From JAHHLP01 sp041609895 (GTDB taxonomy: Bacteria > Bacteroidota > Rhodothermia > Rhodothermales > JABDKH01), in the NCBI GenBank assembly GCA_041609895.1, contig JBFIPX010000051.1, forward strand, positions 1 to 18,983: a DNA stretch of 18,983 nucleotides, in the 5' to 3' direction. Position numbers and translations under genes: made by a program. The notes beneath the pieces are model-generated. The model was not told where the DNA came from. It did no database searches and saw nothing but the letters and a program-made list of their open reading frames with translations. Positions 7,375 through 15,942 of the stretch are shown here, one piece after another (the first letter of the stretch is position 1; every line of letters starts with the position of its first letter).

Positions 7375-8600
7375 TATGGCCGCCGGCTCGGGATTGGATT
7401 TCGATCCGGCTCCAATAGCGCATCGTACATCTGCACAAGTCTCTTGGCCTCTACTTTCCAGTTGTAGCGCTCAAGGACCGCATCTCTTCCACGAGTACCC
7501 ATTGAAGATCGCAGCGCAGGTCGATTGGCGAGCTCCAGGACCGAGCGCGAAAGCGAGGCAGGGACGCCGCTTTTGAAAACAAGACCTGATTCTACTTCCT
7601 CCACGATGCGCTCCAACGGTTTGCAGTCGGAGACGACTACTGCCTTGGCGCAGTACATGTACTGAAAAAGTTTGTGAGGAAGCGTGGCGTCGGTATGCGG
7701 CGTTCGTCGGTGCGGGACCAGGCACACGTCCGCAGACAGCATGTAGCTTTTGAGGCGTCCGTGTGGCTGCCATCCCTCGAAACGCACAGCCTCTTCGATA
7801 CCGAGGCGTCGGCTCTGGTCCTTCAGGTCATCGGCGATTCGGCCATCGCCCACGAGTGTCAAGGTAGCGTCACGAACCTGATTCAGAATCGCAGGCATTG
7901 CATCGAGGACCGTGTCGATGCCACGGTGGAGATCAAACCCACCCACGTAGAGGAGATGAAAGGGACCTCGCAGCGAACGGGCGAGTGATTCATCGACGGG
8001 GTGGGATTCAAACTCGTCTACGTTCAGCGTATTCGAAACGACCACCATGCGAGCCGGATCTACGCCGTTACCTTGATTTCGCTCAAGCGCCTCATCGACG
8101 ACGACAATGAGGCGATCCACCGACCGGGTCCACAATCGCTCGACACGTTCCCATCGGTCAAAGTTAATGAACAGTCGTCCCGGAAATCGGGTACTCCACG
8201 CATATCCCTTGAGTGCTTCGACCCAGTTCTCATGCAGATCGCCGACGACCGGCACACCGAGCTCGCGACCAGCACGCAGTCCGCCCCCGAAGAGGTAGAG
8301 ATCGTGCACGTGCACGGCATCGAAAGCAGATTCTCGATACAATTTGTTAGCATGACGGACCACGTGCCGGTCAAGGATGGGCACAGTCCCCGCCAGCCCT
8401 CTCATCTTGTTACGGCGCTGCGCGGAAATACGATTACGCACGATGGTAATGCCGCGATGGACGTCGGTCGGCGGCCGGCTATCCGGCCCGATGGCCAGCA
8501 CCGTCACTTCGTACCCTGCCTCGATCAACGCAAGTGCCTCGTTTTCAACGCGGATGTCCGGCGGAAAAGCATGATCGACTATCATCAGCACTCGGGGCAT
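7374..8600 (-). CDS. Glycosyltransferase family 4 (GT-B fold)
   Basis: This 408-residue enzyme has a two-domain GT-B layout. The N-terminal domain opens with MPRVLMIVDHAFPPDIRVEN and carries AVHVHDLYLFGGG; the C-terminal nucleotide-sugar domain has VVSNTLNVDEF (187-197), LLYVGGFDLHRGIDTVL (216-232), TLVGDG and LPHKLFQYMYCAKAVVVSD. These are GT4 features, although the usual E-x7-E motif is altered. The reading frame stays open upstream to 8741, but that extension lies over the methyltransferase gene. ATG 8600 begins at the family N-terminus, lies 11 bp after the methyltransferase stop and has AAGGTGGT just upstream, so it is preferred. Donor and acceptor sugars are unknown. It is a cytosolic or membrane-associated member of the glycan operon. 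Confidence 0.9.
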   Translation of the reverse strand: MPRVLMIVDHAFPPDIRVENEALALIEAGYEVTVLAIGPDSRPPTDVHRGITIVRNRISAQRRNKMRGLAGTVPILDRHVVRHANKLYRESAFDAVHVHDLYLFGGGLRAGRELGVPVVGDLHENWVEALKGYAWSTRFPGRLFINFDRWERVERLWTRSVDRLIVVVDEALERNQGNGVDPARMVVVSNTLNVDEFESHPVDESLARSLRGPFHLLYVGGFDLHRGIDTVLDAMPAILNQVRDATLTLVGDGRIADDLKDQSRRLGIEEAVRFEGWQPHGRLKSYMLSADVCLVPHRRTPHTDATLPHKLFQYMYCAKAVVVSDCKPLERIVEEVESGLVFKSGVPASLSRSVLELANRPALRSSMGTRGRDAVLERYNWKVEAKRLVQMYDALLEPDRNPIPSRRP

Positions 8601-8611
8601 CAGACCACCTT

Positions 8612-9163
8612 CTAACCGTCGGACTCTGTGGAACGGACGGCCTCGATGGCGTAGTACCGTTTCGCGAAGAGTCTCAGCAGGGGCCGGAATCCGACGCGCG
8701 CGATCGGACTGGTCCACTTCTCCCTCCTCACTATCTGCCAACCTGACTTTTCCAGCAGCCAGTCGAATTGCCAGTCCTCAAATTCGTGAAAATGCCGGTC
8801 CCAACTATCGGACCGATTGCGATAGGCTTTCGCAAACCAGAGCCGCAGCGGGACGGTGGCGACCAAGCGCGTGCACGGGATAGCCCGAAGTACGTTGAAC
8901 GGCGCTACGAGATGTTCGAGGATTTCAAAGGCCGTAGCCACATCTGCATGGCTGCCCGTCACGGCAGTCAGGTCAAGGTCCAGATCCCCCGACGTGTTTG
9001 AAACAGAATAGCCTTCACGTTCCATGAGATGTGCCAAGGGGTTGGGGGGACCAAGGTCGAGGACAGATGCGGGTGGTGGAGCCACAGAACGGAGGAACCG
9101 AAGTGTGTTCTCATACCTTCTTTGTAGCGCACCAGTCGGTGTCGGATCGTAGTGTCCTTTCAT
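8612..9163 (-). CDS. Class I SAM-dependent methyltransferase in the glycan operon
   Basis: This 183-residue protein has a short Rossmann methyltransferase core. The SAM-binding motif I is SVLDLGPPNP (33-42), with prolines where the second and third glycines usually stand; FEILEHLVAPFNVLR (79-93) is the typical post-motif II segment, and ATVPLRLWFA and FHEFEDWQFDWLLEKSGW (125-142) follow, as in methyltransferases acting on sugars or lipid-linked glycans. It is shorter than many family members but appears complete. It lies 12 bp after wecB and 11 bp before the GT4 gene, so it is part of the same transcript and probably decorates or caps the glycan. The substrate is inferred only from context. 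Confidence 0.85.
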   Translation of the reverse strand: MKGHYDPTPTGALQRRYENTLRFLRSVAPPPASVLDLGPPNPLAHLMEREGYSVSNTSGDLDLDLTAVTGSHADVATAFEILEHLVAPFNVLRAIPCTRLVATVPLRLWFAKAYRNRSDSWDRHFHEFEDWQFDWLLEKSGWQIVRREKWTSPIARVGFRPLLRLFAKRYYAIEAVRSTESDG

Positions 9164-9175
9164 CGTTACGTAGCC

Positions 9176-10246
9176 TTACCCCTGCCAGCCCCGAAGTATG
9201 TCGGCGATTACCTTCCCGGCCTCCCCTCGTCCATACGGGGCTCCTTGTTCGACCGCGGGTGGTCGCGACAACGCCTTTCTCACACGATCAGGGTCAATGT
9301 CCGTAACCGTATTCCAGCCGCCACGCAATGTCTCGACCCACTCGGTCTCCGATCTCAGAGTTATACAAGGTTTACGCAGCCAGAACGCCTCCTTCTGGAG
9401 TCCTCCCGAATCGGTCAGCACCGCCTTGCAACCGGAAAGCAATGAAAGCATCTCGAGGTATCCGAGCGGAGCCAGGAGCTCGACCGTTTTCGGAACCGCA
9501 AGATCGAACTCCTTCAGGCGCTTGGATGTGCGCGGATGTATCGGCCAGATAACAGGAAGGTCTAGCCCCGCAAGCAAGTCCACAACCAATCGCAAACGGT
9601 GCGGATCGTCCGCCGTCTCGGCGCGATGTACGGTCGCAAGATAGTACCGGCCTAGGTCATGATCGATCATTCGGGATGTATCGAACCTCTCCTTTGCGAT
9701 CTCGACAAAATGGACGAGTGCATCACACATTACATCGCCCGTATTCCAGACACCCTCCGTCAAGCCCTCGGCCGCGAGGTTTGCCACCGCGTTGTCAGAT
9801 GGGCAGAAGAGGAGGCTCGACAGCCTATCGGTCACGATCCGATTAATCTCCTCGGGCATGCTGCGATTGCTGGAGCGTAGTCCTGCCTCCACATGGCCCA
9901 AGGGCAAATGCATCTTGGATGCAACAAGCGCCGCAGCCAGTGTGCTATTTGTGTCGCCGTATACAAGTAGCAGGTCATAATGACCCACTTTAGATAGATG
10001 GCCTTCGAGTCGGGTCATGATCAGCCCTGTTTGAACGGCATGGCTGGCGGACCCGACGCCCAGATCGACTGCCGGGGCCGGGACCTCAAGCTCATCGAAA
10101 AACACCCTGCTCATGCTCGCATCGTAATGCTGTCCCGTATGTACGAGGTCCTCTTCGATTCCGGCTGCTGCAAGCTCGCGACTGACGACCGCAGCCTTGA
10201 TGAACTGAGGCCGCGCACCTACGACAGAGCAAATCCTCATCGTCAT
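9176..10246 (-). CDS. wecB: UDP-N-acetylglucosamine 2-epimerase (non-hydrolysing)
   Basis: This 356-residue cytosolic enzyme interconverts UDP-GlcNAc and UDP-ManNAc, supplying ManNAc units for surface polysaccharides. Family motifs are intact: VGARPQFIKAA (9-19), HTGQHYD, VYGDTNST with D98, GHVEAGLRS with E120, MPEEINR with E132/E133, ATVHRAE with H207, PIHPRT, and LTDSGGLQKEAF near 277-288. ATG 10246 overlaps the TGA of the upstream glycosyltransferase as ATGA, indicating coupled translation; a second ATG two codons later is a possible alternative. No UDP-ManNAc dehydrogenase is in the window, so the product may be used as ManNAc or oxidised by an enzyme encoded elsewhere. A hydrolysing variant is unlikely given its length and lack of a kinase domain. 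Confidence 0.95.
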   Translation of the reverse strand: MTMRICSVVGARPQFIKAAVVSRELAAAGIEEDLVHTGQHYDASMSRVFFDELEVPAPAVDLGVGSASHAVQTGLIMTRLEGHLSKVGHYDLLLVYGDTNSTLAAALVASKMHLPLGHVEAGLRSSNRSMPEEINRIVTDRLSSLLFCPSDNAVANLAAEGLTEGVWNTGDVMCDALVHFVEIAKERFDTSRMIDHDLGRYYLATVHRAETADDPHRLRLVVDLLAGLDLPVIWPIHPRTSKRLKEFDLAVPKTVELLAPLGYLEMLSLLSGCKAVLTDSGGLQKEAFWLRKPCITLRSETEWVETLRGGWNTVTDIDPDRVRKALSRPPAVEQGAPYGRGEAGKVIADILRGWQG

Positions 10247-11559
10247 GACCGGCCACCGACCATTCCCGACAGCAGATCGGCGAATTGACCCGTCAGATTT
10301 CGGCGTTCGTACTTACGGGCCGCAGCCGACCACGTCCCTGGCACAAGCCCCTCCATCTGAAATCGGTTCACCTCGTCCAACAGAAATCCCTCGATCCCTT
10401 CGACGTCCTCCCGGGCGAACATTCGGCCGGTCCTCGTCTCTTCGAGGATGCGTCCGGCATCACCGTCAGGCGGCCCGATTGCCAATATCGGCCGTCGAGA
10501 CGCCATGTACTCGTAGATCTTGCCGGTGATTATCTCGGCTGCCGCGGGCACGTCAGGTATCACCAGGAGGAGGACCGCTGACTCCCGCATGCGCTGAATG
10601 GCCGTTTCATGACTGACGTAGCCCGCAGTGGAAATGCGCTCGCCAAGGCCTGCTGACTGAGCGGACGCGACAACTTCGCTGTCGACGTTACCGACGAAAT
10701 CGACGGCAAGAGCCACCTCAGTTCCCTTCCTCTCAGCGACGTCTGCAATAGTCCGCCACAGTACCGGTGAGTTCTGCGACGGACCCAGGTTTCCGACATG
10801 CCTTATCACGAACTGGTCGGGACGTCGCCGCACTTCGACAGAACTGAAGTCAGACGGATCGAATCCATTTGGGACACATTCGTAGGCACGATCGACCCGT
10901 TCACGAAGCCCCCTCACCATTGACGGACTTACCACCGTAACGACGTCCGCCTCAGAAAGCACCTTCGCCTCAAGCCGCCGGTCCAACCGACGGCTTACGG
11001 CCGTCGCCGGCAGGTCGGGATAGTAAAACACGCCAGTCCATGGGTCCCTGAAGTCCGCAAGCCAAGGCACGCTGGTCCGGCGCGCCACGGAGCGACCGAT
11101 CAAGTGCGTCGAGTGTGGCGGACCGGTCGTGACAACCGCGTCAAACGGCGCGTCCCGATGCAGATCAACGGCTTTACGCGCCGCGAACGGCACCCATCCG
11201 ACGCGGGCATCCGGTACGAACACGTTGGCTCGGACCCACCGTGCCAAGTGCTCTTTCCATCCCCGGTCCTTATCTGACACGAAGGATACGCCGATCGAAT
11301 CTTCCTTGGCCCGCCCCGTGAATCTCGCATACCCGCCATATGGATCCCACGCCTTCGTGCGGATGACCTCGACGTCCGGTGGAACCTCCTGCTCTAATGT
11401 CGGGTCGATGTCAGGGTAGGCAGCATGCCTGGCATCTACGGTTAGCACAGAGGGTTTCCAGCCGAATTCCGGCAGATACCTGACAAACTTGAGAGTTCGC
11501 TGCACGCCCGGCCCGCCGGACGGAGGAAAGTAGTAGCTGATCAGAAGGACGCGCTTCAT
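10243..11559 (-). CDS. Glycosyltransferase family 4-like protein
   Basis: This 438-residue GT-B protein begins MKRVLLISYYFPPSGGPGVQ, a hallmark of a GT4 subfamily of surface-polysaccharide glycosyltransferases with an extended N-terminal domain. Further segments are VVTTGPPHSTHLIG, WLADFRDPWTG, CVPNGFDPSDF, RHVGNLG and EIITGKIYEYMASRRPILAIG, the last being the nucleotide-sugar-binding loop with its glutamates. The frame is open seven codons further to ATG 11580, but that would overlap the YfhO gene by 11 bp, and MKR is the usual family start, so ATG 11559 is chosen, with GGGAGA just before it. The TGA stop overlaps the wecB start. Donor and acceptor are unknown; it probably adds one sugar to the lipid-linked glycan. 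Confidence 0.9.
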   Translation of the reverse strand: MKRVLLISYYFPPSGGPGVQRTLKFVRYLPEFGWKPSVLTVDARHAAYPDIDPTLEQEVPPDVEVIRTKAWDPYGGYARFTGRAKEDSIGVSFVSDKDRGWKEHLARWVRANVFVPDARVGWVPFAARKAVDLHRDAPFDAVVTTGPPHSTHLIGRSVARRTSVPWLADFRDPWTGVFYYPDLPATAVSRRLDRRLEAKVLSEADVVTVVSPSMVRGLRERVDRAYECVPNGFDPSDFSSVEVRRRPDQFVIRHVGNLGPSQNSPVLWRTIADVAERKGTEVALAVDFVGNVDSEVVASAQSAGLGERISTAGYVSHETAIQRMRESAVLLLVIPDVPAAAEIITGKIYEYMASRRPILAIGPPDGDAGRILEETRTGRMFAREDVEGIEGFLLDEVNRFQMEGLVPGTWSAAARKYERRNLTGQFADLLSGMVGGRS

Positions 11560-11569
11560 TCTCCCTCGA

Positions 11570-14071
11570 TCAGTCGGCATCTTCTTGAGTCCCGTCTGAA
11601 CGCGACCGTGCCATTCGGTACCCGACGATGACGACGATCAGGCCATACACGAGGATTGTCGAAACACCCGCCATCCACAATCCGATCCGATGACTTGAGG
11701 GGTTGAAGCTCATCACGACTTCGTGTTCGCCCGGGGGGACAACGACGCCGCGAAGAAGGTAGTTTACCCGTTCGATTTCCGTCGGCTCACCATTGATTGA
11801 GGCCTTCCAGCCGGCCGGGTAGAAGATTTCGCTGAGTACGAGGAGCCGCTTGCTGTCTGTAGTGACGTCAACCTCGATGCGTCTCGGCGTGTGCCTCGTG
11901 ACAACGGCGGAAGCTGAATCCTCCGAGGTGGAATCCGAAGAAGCAGAGCCAAGTTCGATGTGCTCGCTTGTGACCGCGACTCGCCGCAAGTCAAGATCGT
12001 TCTCCCGTAGAAGAGACCACGTGCTTTCGGCTGATTCGGCAACCACGATAGAATCGACGAGGAAGGCGCGGGGTAGATAGCCGTCTACCTCATACACACC
12101 GAACCCCGTCTGCTCGTCTGTAAAGGCGAGCCGCGTGTCGGGCACGGGACCACGCGCCACGACGTAGCGCGTGTTCAGCATGCGCAGCGCCTGTATGTTC
12201 AGGCCTCCTTGCGGGGTGATGAGTATCTGATCGAGGAAATCCTGATACAGCCGCAATTTCGCCCCATGATAACCGCTGAGAGATTCATGAAAGAAGGACG
12301 GCCTCGCGGTGGTCGTCGGGCCTCCTTCCAGCGATAGCACACGAAACGGATCTGGGGTTGCAGCATCCTGTTCGAGGATGTACCGGTCGAATTCGAATTG
12401 CGGAATCTCACTCTCAACGCTCGACGCTCGCGTGAGCTTTGACTCATCGAAATACCTCCTGTCGACGCCCCACAAGTCGACCACTACGACCACAACCAAA
12501 CCGGCTTGAAGAACGGCAGACGGGATCGTTTCGCGACGGTATAGCGCATATAATCCTCCCGCAGCAAGCAGCGCCAGAATGGAGCGCCATGCGTCGGCAC
12601 TGAACTTTGCCCGGCGCTCATCACCCATTTGCTCCAGGAACTCATCTGCGGCCCGAGCTACGCGCGGATCATCGGGCGACACCTGATTGCTGCGGGCGAT
12701 CTGTTGAACGATATTCGCGCGCTCGTCGGACCTCTCAAAGTCAAGAAAGAGCCCGTCACCGATTACCATTAGCGCAAGAATGATGACGAAAGCCAGATAG
12801 CCCTGGACCGGCCGAGAGGTCATGACCGAGAGGGCGGGCGGTTCCTTGATCAGCGAAGTCATACCCAAGCCCGCGAGCGCGGCGGAGACAATCGCAAAGG
12901 CCGCCAGCCAAGTTTCTGGAACACGAAATGCGCCGAACAGCGGGAAGTAGTCAAACATGGGTCGATTGACGACTGCAAGATTCGACCCAAGCGAGAAAAG
13001 CAAAATGATGACGGCCGATATGCCCAGGGCACGCGTTGCAACGGTCCGCTGGCGCAAAGCGCCTACGAGAGCGAGAAAGACTACAAGTGCGGTGACGTAA
13101 TGCGGGCCGGCAGTAAACGGTTTCTCGCCCCAGTACGCCTCCGAGCCTCCATAGGCATCGGCCACGATCAACGTGATCAACTCGCCAAATCCTTGACTCC
13201 ATCCCATCGCGTAGTCCCAGCCCAGGCCCCCTTCACCACCGCCCGGTGAGGAGCCTCGAATCGTGAACGCCTTGTACTCATACTGAGCGAGGTAGGGTTG
13301 CGCGACCATCATGGCGGCCAGCACTCCACCCGCGAGAAGGGTTAGCGTACTGTTTACGAATGCTCCCGTCGTCTTGCCGCGGACGGCCGTCACACCTTCC
13401 GTCAACCACCAGATCAGCATTACGAACAGGAGATAGTATGTTATCTGGAAGTGTCCCGCCCTCAAGTGCACCGACAACAACGCGGCGAACACCAATGATG
13501 CAAGGATGCCGGGACGTCGCAGGCCGTATACAAACCCGAGCAGAAGCCAGGGAGCGTAACACAGAGCCACAAACTTGGAGTTGTGACCCGCACTCAGCAG
13601 AACCGGCAGATACGTTGTAAGTCCGAAAGCGACGGCTGCGAGTACACCAGCCCATTTGCTCCTCGACAGAAAGAAGACCAACGCGTACATGCCGAACAGC
13701 AAAACGAGGAAGTGCGAGCTCGGCCAAAAGAACTGTCTGAGAACCGAAACGACCGTGTCGACCTGTGGAACAATCGACCGATAGCTGATCATGTAGGCGG
13801 GCATGCCTCCGAAGACATTCTTCGCCCACAGCGCCGCGTCTCCAGTCTCTTCCTCATATTGAAGGACCGACTCCGCCGTTGCCCGCCAGTTGACCGTGTC
13901 CGACCCGATCAACTGCTTTCCTCCAAAATGGATCGGAGCGAAGAAGGATAGCGAGAGAACCGTCAGCAGCCCCAGACAGACAGCGTGCTGCCAACGGTCG
14001 GAAAGTCGATCCCAGGCGGGCGCTGTTTCCACACCAGCCGAGTCGGCTCCTGACTTCCGGTTCCGACTCAT
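11570..14071 (-). CDS. YfhO-family large membrane protein (GT-C-like)
   Basis: This 833-residue protein starts with a cytoplasmic tail and a helix at about 31-47, then a large periplasmic loop bearing NVFGGMPAYMISY (85-97), the YfhO family hallmark. About a dozen transmembrane helices follow, then a long extracytoplasmic region whose end (LVLSEIFYPAGWKASING, then VVPPGEHEVVMSF) is the conserved YfhO C-terminal beta domain, and a final helix near 800-820. YfhO proteins resemble GT-C glycosyltransferases using polyprenyl-phosphate sugars; in Bacillus YfhO glycosylates lipoteichoic acid. The position directly before two glycosyltransferases and wecB supports a role in modifying a surface glycan. 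A 31-bp gap separates it from gatC. Its exact activity in this lineage is unknown. Confidence 0.87.
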   Translation of the reverse strand: MSRNRKSGADSAGVETAPAWDRLSDRWQHAVCLGLLTVLSLSFFAPIHFGGKQLIGSDTVNWRATAESVLQYEEETGDAALWAKNVFGGMPAYMISYRSIVPQVDTVVSVLRQFFWPSSHFLVLLFGMYALVFFLSRSKWAGVLAAVAFGLTTYLPVLLSAGHNSKFVALCYAPWLLLGFVYGLRRPGILASLVFAALLSVHLRAGHFQITYYLLFVMLIWWLTEGVTAVRGKTTGAFVNSTLTLLAGGVLAAMMVAQPYLAQYEYKAFTIRGSSPGGGEGGLGWDYAMGWSQGFGELITLIVADAYGGSEAYWGEKPFTAGPHYVTALVVFLALVGALRQRTVATRALGISAVIILLFSLGSNLAVVNRPMFDYFPLFGAFRVPETWLAAFAIVSAALAGLGMTSLIKEPPALSVMTSRPVQGYLAFVIILALMVIGDGLFLDFERSDERANIVQQIARSNQVSPDDPRVARAADEFLEQMGDERRAKFSADAWRSILALLAAGGLYALYRRETIPSAVLQAGLVVVVVVDLWGVDRRYFDESKLTRASSVESEIPQFEFDRYILEQDAATPDPFRVLSLEGGPTTTARPSFFHESLSGYHGAKLRLYQDFLDQILITPQGGLNIQALRMLNTRYVVARGPVPDTRLAFTDEQTGFGVYEVDGYLPRAFLVDSIVVAESAESTWSLLRENDLDLRRVAVTSEHIELGSASSDSTSEDSASAVVTRHTPRRIEVDVTTDSKRLLVLSEIFYPAGWKASINGEPTEIERVNYLLRGVVVPPGEHEVVMSFNPSSHRIGLWMAGVSTILVYGLIVVIVGYRMARSRSDGTQEDAD

Positions 14072-14102
14072 CCTTGACTCTTCTTCATTCGGTGATTGAT
14101 GA

Positions 14103-14390
14103 TCACTCTATCACTTTGGGGACACGGAAGTACGCGTCGTCAGCATCCGGTGCATTCGAAAGCGCCTGCTCGCGAGTGATTCGCTTCCGCGGCTGATCGG
14201 GCCGCACTACGTTATGAAGGTCCAATACGTGCGACATCGGCTCCACGCCGTCGAGGTTCAATTCATTCAGCTTTTCAACGTAATCGAGGATTCGAGTCAT
14301 CTGCGTTGCAATCTCTTCCTCTTCAGCGGCGTCGAAGCGCAGTCTTGCCAGCGCAGCAATGTGCCGTACCTGGTCCCTGGTGACTTTCAT
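14103..14390 (-). CDS. gatC: Aspartyl/glutamyl-tRNA amidotransferase subunit C
   Basis: This 95-residue protein is a full-length GatC, the small subunit that clamps GatA to GatB in the complex converting Glu-tRNA(Gln) and Asp-tRNA(Asn) to Gln-tRNA and Asn-tRNA. Family features are the N-terminal VRHIAALARLRF, the MTRILDYVEKLNELN helix, GVEPMSHV, VVRPDQP, and the C-terminal DAYFRVPKVIE. GatA and GatB are not in the window; an unlinked gatC is common. The gene begins at ATG 14390, 54 bp after the plsC stop, and a TAnnTTTG-like -7 element lies 29 bp upstream of the ATG. YfhO follows after 31 bp, so a housekeeping gene appears to lead the glycan operon. Confidence 0.97.
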   Translation of the reverse strand: MKVTRDQVRHIAALARLRFDAAEEEEIATQMTRILDYVEKLNELNLDGVEPMSHVLDLHNVVRPDQPRKRITREQALSNAPDADDAYFRVPKVIE

Positions 14391-14418
14391 GATGGTTAGA
14401 ATGAAGAAGACTGGTATA

Positions 14419-14426
14419 CAAAGATA
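14419..14426 (-). promoter_or_regulatory. Possible Bacteroidota-type -7 promoter element before gatC
   Basis: On the minus strand TATCTTTG matches the Bacteroidota -7 consensus TAnnTTTG exactly. It lies 29 bp upstream of the gatC ATG, which would leave a leader of about 20-25 nt. No good -33 TTTG is found at the expected distance, so the promoter is tentative. It would let gatC and the glycan genes be expressed independently of plsC. Confidence 0.4.
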
Positions 14427-14444
14427 ACAGCGAACCTCCAGAAA

Positions 14445-15260
14445 TCACGGACCCTGAAGATTCGAGACCGCGTCCTCTCCGGCACGAGGTCCGAGCTCGG
14501 ACTCAATCACAGCCTTCACACGCTGCATGAAGGGGCTCAGCTCAGCCCTCGTCCGACCCGTCACGGTCATAGGTGGATGTACGACCACTCGAACTGTACC
14601 GCGTCGCGCAGCGAAGACCTCTTCGTTGACGAGGCGGTAGGCATCTACTATCGTAATGGGAACGACCGGCACACCGGCCTCCGCCGCAAGAACGAATGCG
14701 CTCTTCTTGAAGGGCACCATGTGCGGCGAATAAGTTCGCATGCCCTCAGGGAAGATGATTACGGATCTACCTTCCCGTATTTCCCGGCCGGCCCTCTGAA
14801 GGCTCGCGAGGGATCGGCGCGGATCGCCCGAGGCCACAAACACTGATGGCGACATTTTGAGTGCCATGCCAAGGAATGGCCACCGCTCAAGCTCGGCTTT
14901 TGCGACAAAACCGAACGAGCACGGCAATACACTGGCCAAGAGCGGTATGTCGAGCATGTTCTGATGGTTGGCAACGAACACATACGAACGATCACAGTCG
15001 AGACTGCATCTGATGTCTGATATCGCGCGCACGCCAAAGCCAAACATGAGCGAGCGTCCCCAAAGGCCGGCCCAATAGCGGAATACATTCGGGTTGCCGC
15101 TGACGATCCTCGCAAGGGCGAACGCAAACGCGAAGAAAGCGGTCATCACAACCGCCCAACCATAGCCGAGTACAAACCACAGGCGGTTTGCGACCGACCA
15201 GGAGCCGGAATCGCCGCTCTCCGTCAGCTTTAGTGTATCGTGTAACTTATCAGTACTCAT
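14445..15260 (-). CDS. plsC: 1-acyl-sn-glycerol-3-phosphate acyltransferase
   Basis: This 271-residue inner-membrane enzyme acylates lysophosphatidic acid to phosphatidic acid in phospholipid synthesis. The acyltransferase signature HQNMLD (99-104, the H-x4-D catalytic pair) is present, followed by FVAKAELERWPFLG (118-131), FPEGMRT (170-176, acceptor-binding) and PFKKSAFVLAAEAGVPVVPI (183-202). A hydrophobic helix at about 27-52 anchors the N-terminus. Length is normal for the family. ATG 15260 faces the divergent outer-membrane protein gene across only 43 bp. Other lysophospholipid acyltransferases share these motifs, so the precise acceptor is inferred. gatC follows after 54 bp. Confidence 0.93.
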   Translation of the reverse strand: MSTDKLHDTLKLTESGDSGSWSVANRLWFVLGYGWAVVMTAFFAFAFALARIVSGNPNVFRYWAGLWGRSLMFGFGVRAISDIRCSLDCDRSYVFVANHQNMLDIPLLASVLPCSFGFVAKAELERWPFLGMALKMSPSVFVASGDPRRSLASLQRAGREIREGRSVIIFPEGMRTYSPHMVPFKKSAFVLAAEAGVPVVPITIVDAYRLVNEEVFAARRGTVRVVVHPPMTVTGRTRAELSPFMQRVKAVIESELGPRAGEDAVSNLQGP

Positions 15261-15303
15261 CGCGTCGTAATCGCGTTCTTGAAGCTAATCACGTGGTCGA
15301 ACA
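15261..15303. other. Divergent intergenic region between plsC and the outer-membrane protein gene
   Basis: Only 43 bp separate the two divergent start codons, so at least one promoter must overlap the opposite coding region. A CACGTG palindrome lies at 15290-15295. No convincing -35/-10 or -33/-7 pair was recognised on either strand. Confidence 0.4.
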
Positions 15304-15942
15304 ATGCGAAGTTTCCTAGCCTCGACGATGGTCGCAACAATCGTGTCCATCGGACCGGGTCCGGCGGTGGCTCAGGACATGGAGCCTGGCTTGATCATTG
15401 CCTTCAACACGACGACGTTCAGCGGCGACGCGGCGACAGAATTCGATTTCCGAACCTCGTTCGGCGGCGGCGTGTCGCTGGCGTTTACGTTCCCGAACGG
15501 CTTGTCAATTCAGCCGGAGTTACGGTACATCGTAAAGGGAGCGAAGAGCGACAGTGCCATCGTGACCGGCGAGGAATTGCCGTTGCGCGTCAAGTCAACA
15601 ATCTCTTATCTGGAGATACCCGTGCTGGCCGTGTATTCCTTTGACATCGGTGCCTCTGTCAGGCCACGAGTGTTTGCCGGACCCTACTTCGCTTCGAAGT
15701 TGGAATCGTCGATCGAATGGCAATCCACTCAGGGCGGGCTGACGCAGAGCGAGTCGGACGAATCGGTGGAATCGATCGACCTGGGCTTCGTGCTTGGAGG
15801 CGGACTCGAGTTTGAGGTAGCGGGCGAACGCGTCGTCGTCGGAGCGAGAGGAACGTTTGGACGATCAGACGTGCGCAATCGGCCGGATGCACCGTTGCGC
15901 AATATGGGGCTCGAGATTTTCACATCGCTCATCTTTCAGTAG
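15304..15942 (+). CDS. Outer-membrane beta-barrel protein (PorT/OmpA-barrel-like)
   Basis: This 212-residue protein has an N-terminal signal peptide with a likely cleavage site after AVA (A23|Q24). The mature part alternates short amphipathic strands and turns, for example GVSLAFTFPNGLSIQPELRY, SYLEIPVLAVYSF, PRVFAGPYFASKLESSIEW and GFVLGGGLEFEV, and ends in a hydrophobic strand with C-terminal phenylalanine (IFTSLIFQ). SYLEIPVL followed by PRVFAGPY is typical of the Bacteroidota outer-membrane beta-barrel domain (porin-family, PorT-like). It is the only plus-strand gene in the window, diverges from plsC, and its 3' end overlaps the convergent TIM-barrel gene by 14 bp. The specific function is unknown. 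Confidence 0.85.
   Translation: MRSFLASTMVATIVSIGPGPAVAQDMEPGLIIAFNTTTFSGDAATEFDFRTSFGGGVSLAFTFPNGLSIQPELRYIVKGAKSDSAIVTGEELPLRVKSTISYLEIPVLAVYSFDIGASVRPRVFAGPYFASKLESSIEWQSTQGGLTQSESDESVESIDLGFVLGGGLEFEVAGERVVVGARGTFGRSDVRNRPDAPLRNMGLEIFTSLIFQ

Noticed and set aside
8001..8615. 204-codon open frame on the plus strand
   Set aside because: It lies entirely over the GT4 glycosyltransferase gene on the opposite strand and has no domain features.
8601..8741. 47-residue N-terminal extension of the GT4 gene
   Set aside because: It overlaps the methyltransferase 3' end, and the family N-terminus begins at ATG 8600 behind a ribosome-binding-like sequence.
13278..13829. 183-codon open frame on the minus strand inside the YfhO gene
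   Set aside because: It is a shifted frame of the long YfhO coding region with Arg/Cys/His-rich composition and no domain match.
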